In this document: piece after piece, positions 59,232 through 62,787 of the stretch
How positions within the stretch are numbered: the stretch's first letter is position 1
How the letters are laid out: each line of letters starts with the position of its first letter
DNA from: an uncultured beta proteobacterium
Lineage (GTDB): Bacteria > Pseudomonadota > Gammaproteobacteria > Burkholderiales > Burkholderiaceae_C
Length of the DNA stretch: 62,787 nucleotides
Assembly (NCBI GenBank): GCA_903897005.1
Contig: CAITZZ010000203.1
Span: 1-62,787, forward strand
Direction: 5' to 3'
Notes under the pieces: generated by a model
The model's input: the letters and a program-made list of their open reading frames with translations, nothing else
What the model was told of the DNA's origin: nothing
The model's database searches: none
Made by a program: the position numbers and the translations under genes

Positions 59232-61286
59232 ATGTCACTACTGCACCGCTTGAACCTGTCCCAGAAGTTCATTGCACTCGGGTTCATTGCCACATTGATG
59301 GTGTTGCTGCCATCAGCGCTGTATTTCAAGCGATCGATGTCAGACATAGATGCGGCAAAGCGCGAGGTACTTGGCGGCGGATCGTTGGTCGTTCTTAACA
59401 AGGTGATCCAGCTTAGCCAAACACACCGTGGTGTTTCAGCGAGCATGCTCAGTGGCAACGAGGAACTTGCAGCCAGAAGACCTGCTTTGCGGGACAAATT
59501 GGGCCAGGCGATGGATGCACTGGATTCGGAATTCAAACAGGCCGGAGCCAGTTCCAAAGTTCAAGCGCATTGGGCGGACCTGAAACGGCGCTGGATAACA
59601 CTTGAGCAAGGTGTTGCCAGCCGGCAACTGAAGACCCCTGAGAGTACCAGGCTGCACACCCAGCTGATCGCGGGTGAGTTGCTTCTGAGTGAAGAAGTAC
59701 TGGATGAATACGGACTGAGTCTGGACCCTGATGCAGATACCTACTTCCTGATTCAAGCTTCTCTTGTGAATATGCCTTGGGTGGCTGAGAACCTGGGTGT
59801 CATGCGGGCGATGGGGAGCAGCTTTCTGAGCCAGCGAACCATTCCCGTGGAAGGGCGGGCGACCTTGCAAGCACTGCAGAAGCGAGCACGAGAAGTTCAG
59901 GGCGACATGTTTCGTAACTTGAAAAAAGCAACAGACACCAATTCCAGCATGCGGCTGGATCTCGAGGGAAAAGCAGAAACCGGTAGAGCCGCGGTGGATA
60001 GGGCGCTGTCTCTGGCTGACAAGGAACTCATCAATGCGACTGATCTGACGCTTCCCGCCACGGTGTACTTCGATGAATTTACCAAGACCATTGATGGGCT
60101 CTTTGAGTTCAACTCTTTGGCGATGAAGGCCATGACTGGCGCGCTGGATCAGCGAGTGAGCCATTTGCATCGAACCGAGTTCATGATGTTGGGTCTGCTG
60201 CTTGTCGGAATGGGTGTTGCCGTATCTCTGTCCTTTGTTTTCATTCGCAGCATCACCTTGCCTGTTCGAGAAGCCGTTACGGTGGCCCGTGCCGTAGCGG
60301 ACGGTGACCTGCAGGTGCAGGTACCCGTGCGAGGCAGCAATGAATTGGGACAGCTGATGCTCGCCCTGTCCGAGATGAAAGATCATTTGGCCCAGGTGGT
60401 AAGAAAGGTCAGAGAGGGATCCGAAGGTGTGGCTACGGCCAGCGCTGAGATTGACTCCGGAAACCATGACCTGTCTGCCCGCACGGAGAGTCAGGCCAGT
60501 TCGCTCGAAGAAACCGCGGCCTCCATGGAACAGCTCAGTGCTACGGTAAAGCAAAACGCCACCAGTGCGGCGCAGGCAAATCAGCTGGCTATGAGCGCCT
60601 CAACCGTCGCTGTCAAAGGCGGAGACGCGGTAGGAAAAGTGGTTGAGACCATGAAGCATATCAATGACAGCTCCAGGCAGATCGCGGACATCATCAGCGT
60701 GATTGACGGAATTGCGTTTCAGACCAACATACTGGCACTGAACGCAGCAGTAGAGGCGGCTCGCGCCGGTGAACAAGGACGCGGCTTTGCGGTGGTGGCC
60801 AGCGAGGTCCGGTCCCTGGCGGGACGCTCAGCCAAAGCAGCAAAAGAAATCAAGACTTTGATTAGTGCCAGTGTTGACCGTGTGGCACAGGGGACTGCCT
60901 TGGTTGATCAGGCTGGGGCCACAATGACCGAGGTTGTTGCCAGTATTCGCCGCGTAACCGACATCATGGGTGAAATCAGTGCTGCGAGCAACGAACAAAG
61001 TCTGGGTGTCTCCCAGGTGGGCCAGGCAGTAACGCAAATGGATCAAGTCACGCAGGAAAACGCCGCTTTGGTCGAACAAATGGCGGCCGCCGCGAGTAGC
61101 CTCAAGAGTCAAGCGCAGGAATTGGTGCATACAGTTGCAACCTTCAAGCTCGATGGCAGCGCCACGTCGGCCCCGGTCCCTGTTCGTTCTCCCGTTCAGA
61201 AGCCATTTAGTGGGAATGATCGACGAACGGGTCAATCGACAAAGCCCACGCCAAAAAAGCACGTGGCTGAGTGGGAGATAGCTTGA
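59232..61286 (+). CDS. Methyl-accepting chemotaxis protein
   Basis: Two TM, HAMP, IADIISVIDGIAFQTNILALNAAVEAARAGEQGRGFAVVASEVRSLAGRSA. Confidence 0.93.
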   Translation: MSLLHRLNLSQKFIALGFIATLMVLLPSALYFKRSMSDIDAAKREVLGGGSLVVLNKVIQLSQTHRGVSASMLSGNEELAARRPALRDKLGQAMDALDSEFKQAGASSKVQAHWADLKRRWITLEQGVASRQLKTPESTRLHTQLIAGELLLSEEVLDEYGLSLDPDADTYFLIQASLVNMPWVAENLGVMRAMGSSFLSQRTIPVEGRATLQALQKRAREVQGDMFRNLKKATDTNSSMRLDLEGKAETGRAAVDRALSLADKELINATDLTLPATVYFDEFTKTIDGLFEFNSLAMKAMTGALDQRVSHLHRTEFMMLGLLLVGMGVAVSLSFVFIRSITLPVREAVTVARAVADGDLQVQVPVRGSNELGQLMLALSEMKDHLAQVVRKVREGSEGVATASAEIDSGNHDLSARTESQASSLEETAASMEQLSATVKQNATSAAQANQLAMSASTVAVKGGDAVGKVVETMKHINDSSRQIADIISVIDGIAFQTNILALNAAVEAARAGEQGRGFAVVASEVRSLAGRSAKAAKEIKTLISASVDRVAQGTALVDQAGATMTEVVASIRRVTDIMGEISAASNEQSLGVSQVGQAVTQMDQVTQENAALVEQMAAAASSLKSQAQELVHTVATFKLDGSATSAPVPVRSPVQKPFSGNDRRTGQSTKPTPKKHVAEWEIA

Positions 61287-61356
61287 GCATGTGAATTCAT
61301 CTCAAAGCGTCAACAGGCTCACCGTGCGAGCACCAAGCATGGTTAACATCCATGCC

Positions 61357-62115
61357 ATGACTGCACACGTGAATCCGCCACCTGATACACCACGTTCCGA
61401 CGAGCGACTGGCCAAGCGCGTGGCAGCCATGCTGGCGTGTTCACGCCGTGAAGCCGAGCAGTACATCGCCGGTGGCTGGGTGAGGGTGGACGGCAAGGTG
61501 GTGGAAGAGCCGCAATTCAGGGTCCTCCAGCAAAAGGTGGAGATTGACCGCGACGCCAGCCTGATGGGCGACACCGCAGTGACACTGCTCTTGCACAAGC
61601 CGGCCGATTGCCCGGACGGTGCCGCCGCTCTGGCACTGCTCAGACCGGACAGGCAACTGGCCAATGATCCGTCAGGCATTCGCGCGCTCAAGCGACACTT
61701 TGCCGGCCTGAATTCGCTGGTGGCACTGGAAACCGGCGCCAGCGGCTTGCTGGTATTCAGCCAGGACTGGCGCGTGGTACGCAAGCTGACGGAAGATGCC
61801 GACCTTGTCGAACATGAAGTCATTGTCGAAATCGAAGGCCAGGTCAGCAGCGACGCGCTGGAGCGACTGAACCGCGGCTTGAGCGTCGAGGCCAAGCCCT
61901 TGCCGCGCGTCCGGGTCAGCCTCAACAGCGGCAACGAGACCTCCAGCAAACTGCGCTTTGCCGTCAAAGGCAGCCATCCCGGTCTGCTGGCGTATCTGTG
62001 CGAGCGCCTTGGTCTGAAGATTCTCGGCATGAAGCGCCTGCGCGTCGGTCGCGTTGCCATGGGACAGTTGCCGCTCGGGCAATGGCGCTATTTGCAGAGT
62101 CACGAGCGCTTCTAA
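61357..62115 (+). CDS. S4-domain RNA pseudouridine synthase
   Basis: RLAKRVAAMLACSRREAEQYIAGGWVRVDG; ETGASGLLVFSQD. Confidence 0.82.
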   Translation: MTAHVNPPPDTPRSDERLAKRVAAMLACSRREAEQYIAGGWVRVDGKVVEEPQFRVLQQKVEIDRDASLMGDTAVTLLLHKPADCPDGAAALALLRPDRQLANDPSGIRALKRHFAGLNSLVALETGASGLLVFSQDWRVVRKLTEDADLVEHEVIVEIEGQVSSDALERLNRGLSVEAKPLPRVRVSLNSGNETSSKLRFAVKGSHPGLLAYLCERLGLKILGMKRLRVGRVAMGQLPLGQWRYLQSHERF

Positions 62116-62191
62116 GGGCCGGGTCAGCTGCGGCGCCGGTGCCAAGGAAAAATATTCGATAATCGAATCCAGCTTTGATTTGGATCCATCT

Positions 62192-62787
62192 ATGTTTTTG
62201 CGCTCTTTTAAATTGTTCGTCGCCGCCCTGGCTGCCGCGCTTGTGCTTTTGTCAGTGGGCTGCGGTAACGGCGAACCGGCACCCGCCCCCACCGGGCTGA
62301 CCGTCAGCGCGGGAGAAGCCAGCGCGACCGTGACGTGGGACATGACAGACGGCGTTGAGTACTGGCTGTTTTTTGGTCCGAGCAGCGTCGCGCCGACGAC
62401 GACTTCATCGATGCAGGGCTGGTTTGGCCTGCCGGGCGGCAACGTGTTGCTCAAAGCAACGTCGCCCTACGTCGTGACGGGTCTGCCCGATGGCTTGAGT
62501 TATTCGTTTTCCGTCAACGCCCGGACCAATGGTGGCCCGGGTGGGCCGGGCAGCACCGCCGTCACGGTAACGCCCCGAATTGCCGGCGCCAGTTGGCTCG
62601 CCGGCAGCACCATCCCGGCTACAACGGACTTGCGCAGCGTCACCTTCGGCGTCACTACCGGCACTACTACCACGGTGCCGGTCAACACCTACGTGGCAGC
62701 GGGCACGGGCGGCGCGATCTATTCCAGCCTTGATGGCGCCACCTGGAGCGCTGCCAATTACACCAGCAGCAGAAATATCAATGCGGC
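62192..62787 (+). CDS. Lipoprotein with fibronectin type III-like domain (3' truncated by window)
   Basis: Open frame to the window end; lipobox LLSVGC; PAPTGLTVSAGEASATVTWDM FnIII-like. Confidence 0.65.
   Translation, partial: MFLRSFKLFVAALAAALVLLSVGCGNGEPAPAPTGLTVSAGEASATVTWDMTDGVEYWLFFGPSSVAPTTTSSMQGWFGLPGGNVLLKATSPYVVTGLPDGLSYSFSVNARTNGGPGGPGSTAVTVTPRIAGASWLAGSTIPATTDLRSVTFGVTTGTTTTVPVNTYVAAGTGGAIYSSLDGATWSAANYTSSRNINA

Overview
The window reads as betaproteobacterial (Comamonadaceae/Rhodoferax-like by protein resemblance; taxonomy is inferred). It has four blocks. (1) nt 1-1202: end of an MCE/Mla-type lipid transporter operon. (2) nt ~1265-21943: a dense extracellular-electron-transfer (EET) island. 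It holds four OmcA/MtrC-like decaheme lipoproteins, one MtrA-like decaheme, one MtrB/PioB barrel, two paralogous monoheme cytochromes, two NapC/NirT tetrahemes and a CbcL-like multiheme c / cytochrome b fusion. I count 66 CXXCH and 3 CX3CH motifs. FNR-like boxes lie upstream of several units; three OmcA paralogs share an identical promoter geometry followed by an 11-bp-spaced TGTAAA direct repeat. A degraded brnT/brnA toxin-antitoxin module sits between mtrB and a duplicated copy of the mtrB 3' tail. (3) nt 22074-26119: fumarate reductase-like frdABCD followed by an RquA-like rhodoquinone biosynthesis gene. (4) nt 26322-50186 (minus strand): lpxC, the full dcw division/cell-wall cluster with a four-repeat MraZ operator, hslUV, a STAS-like protein and a DksA with a Lys/Ala-rich tail. 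Ordinary housekeeping genes follow (COG0523 GTPase, rlmI, xerC, DUF484, dapF, Bug-type binding protein, NUDIX-MBL fusion, MCP, pseudouridine synthase). A family of REP-like elements with covarying stems is scattered in intergenic gaps. No rRNA, tRNA, CRISPR array or transposase was recognised. All family calls are from reading the translations; no database searches were run.
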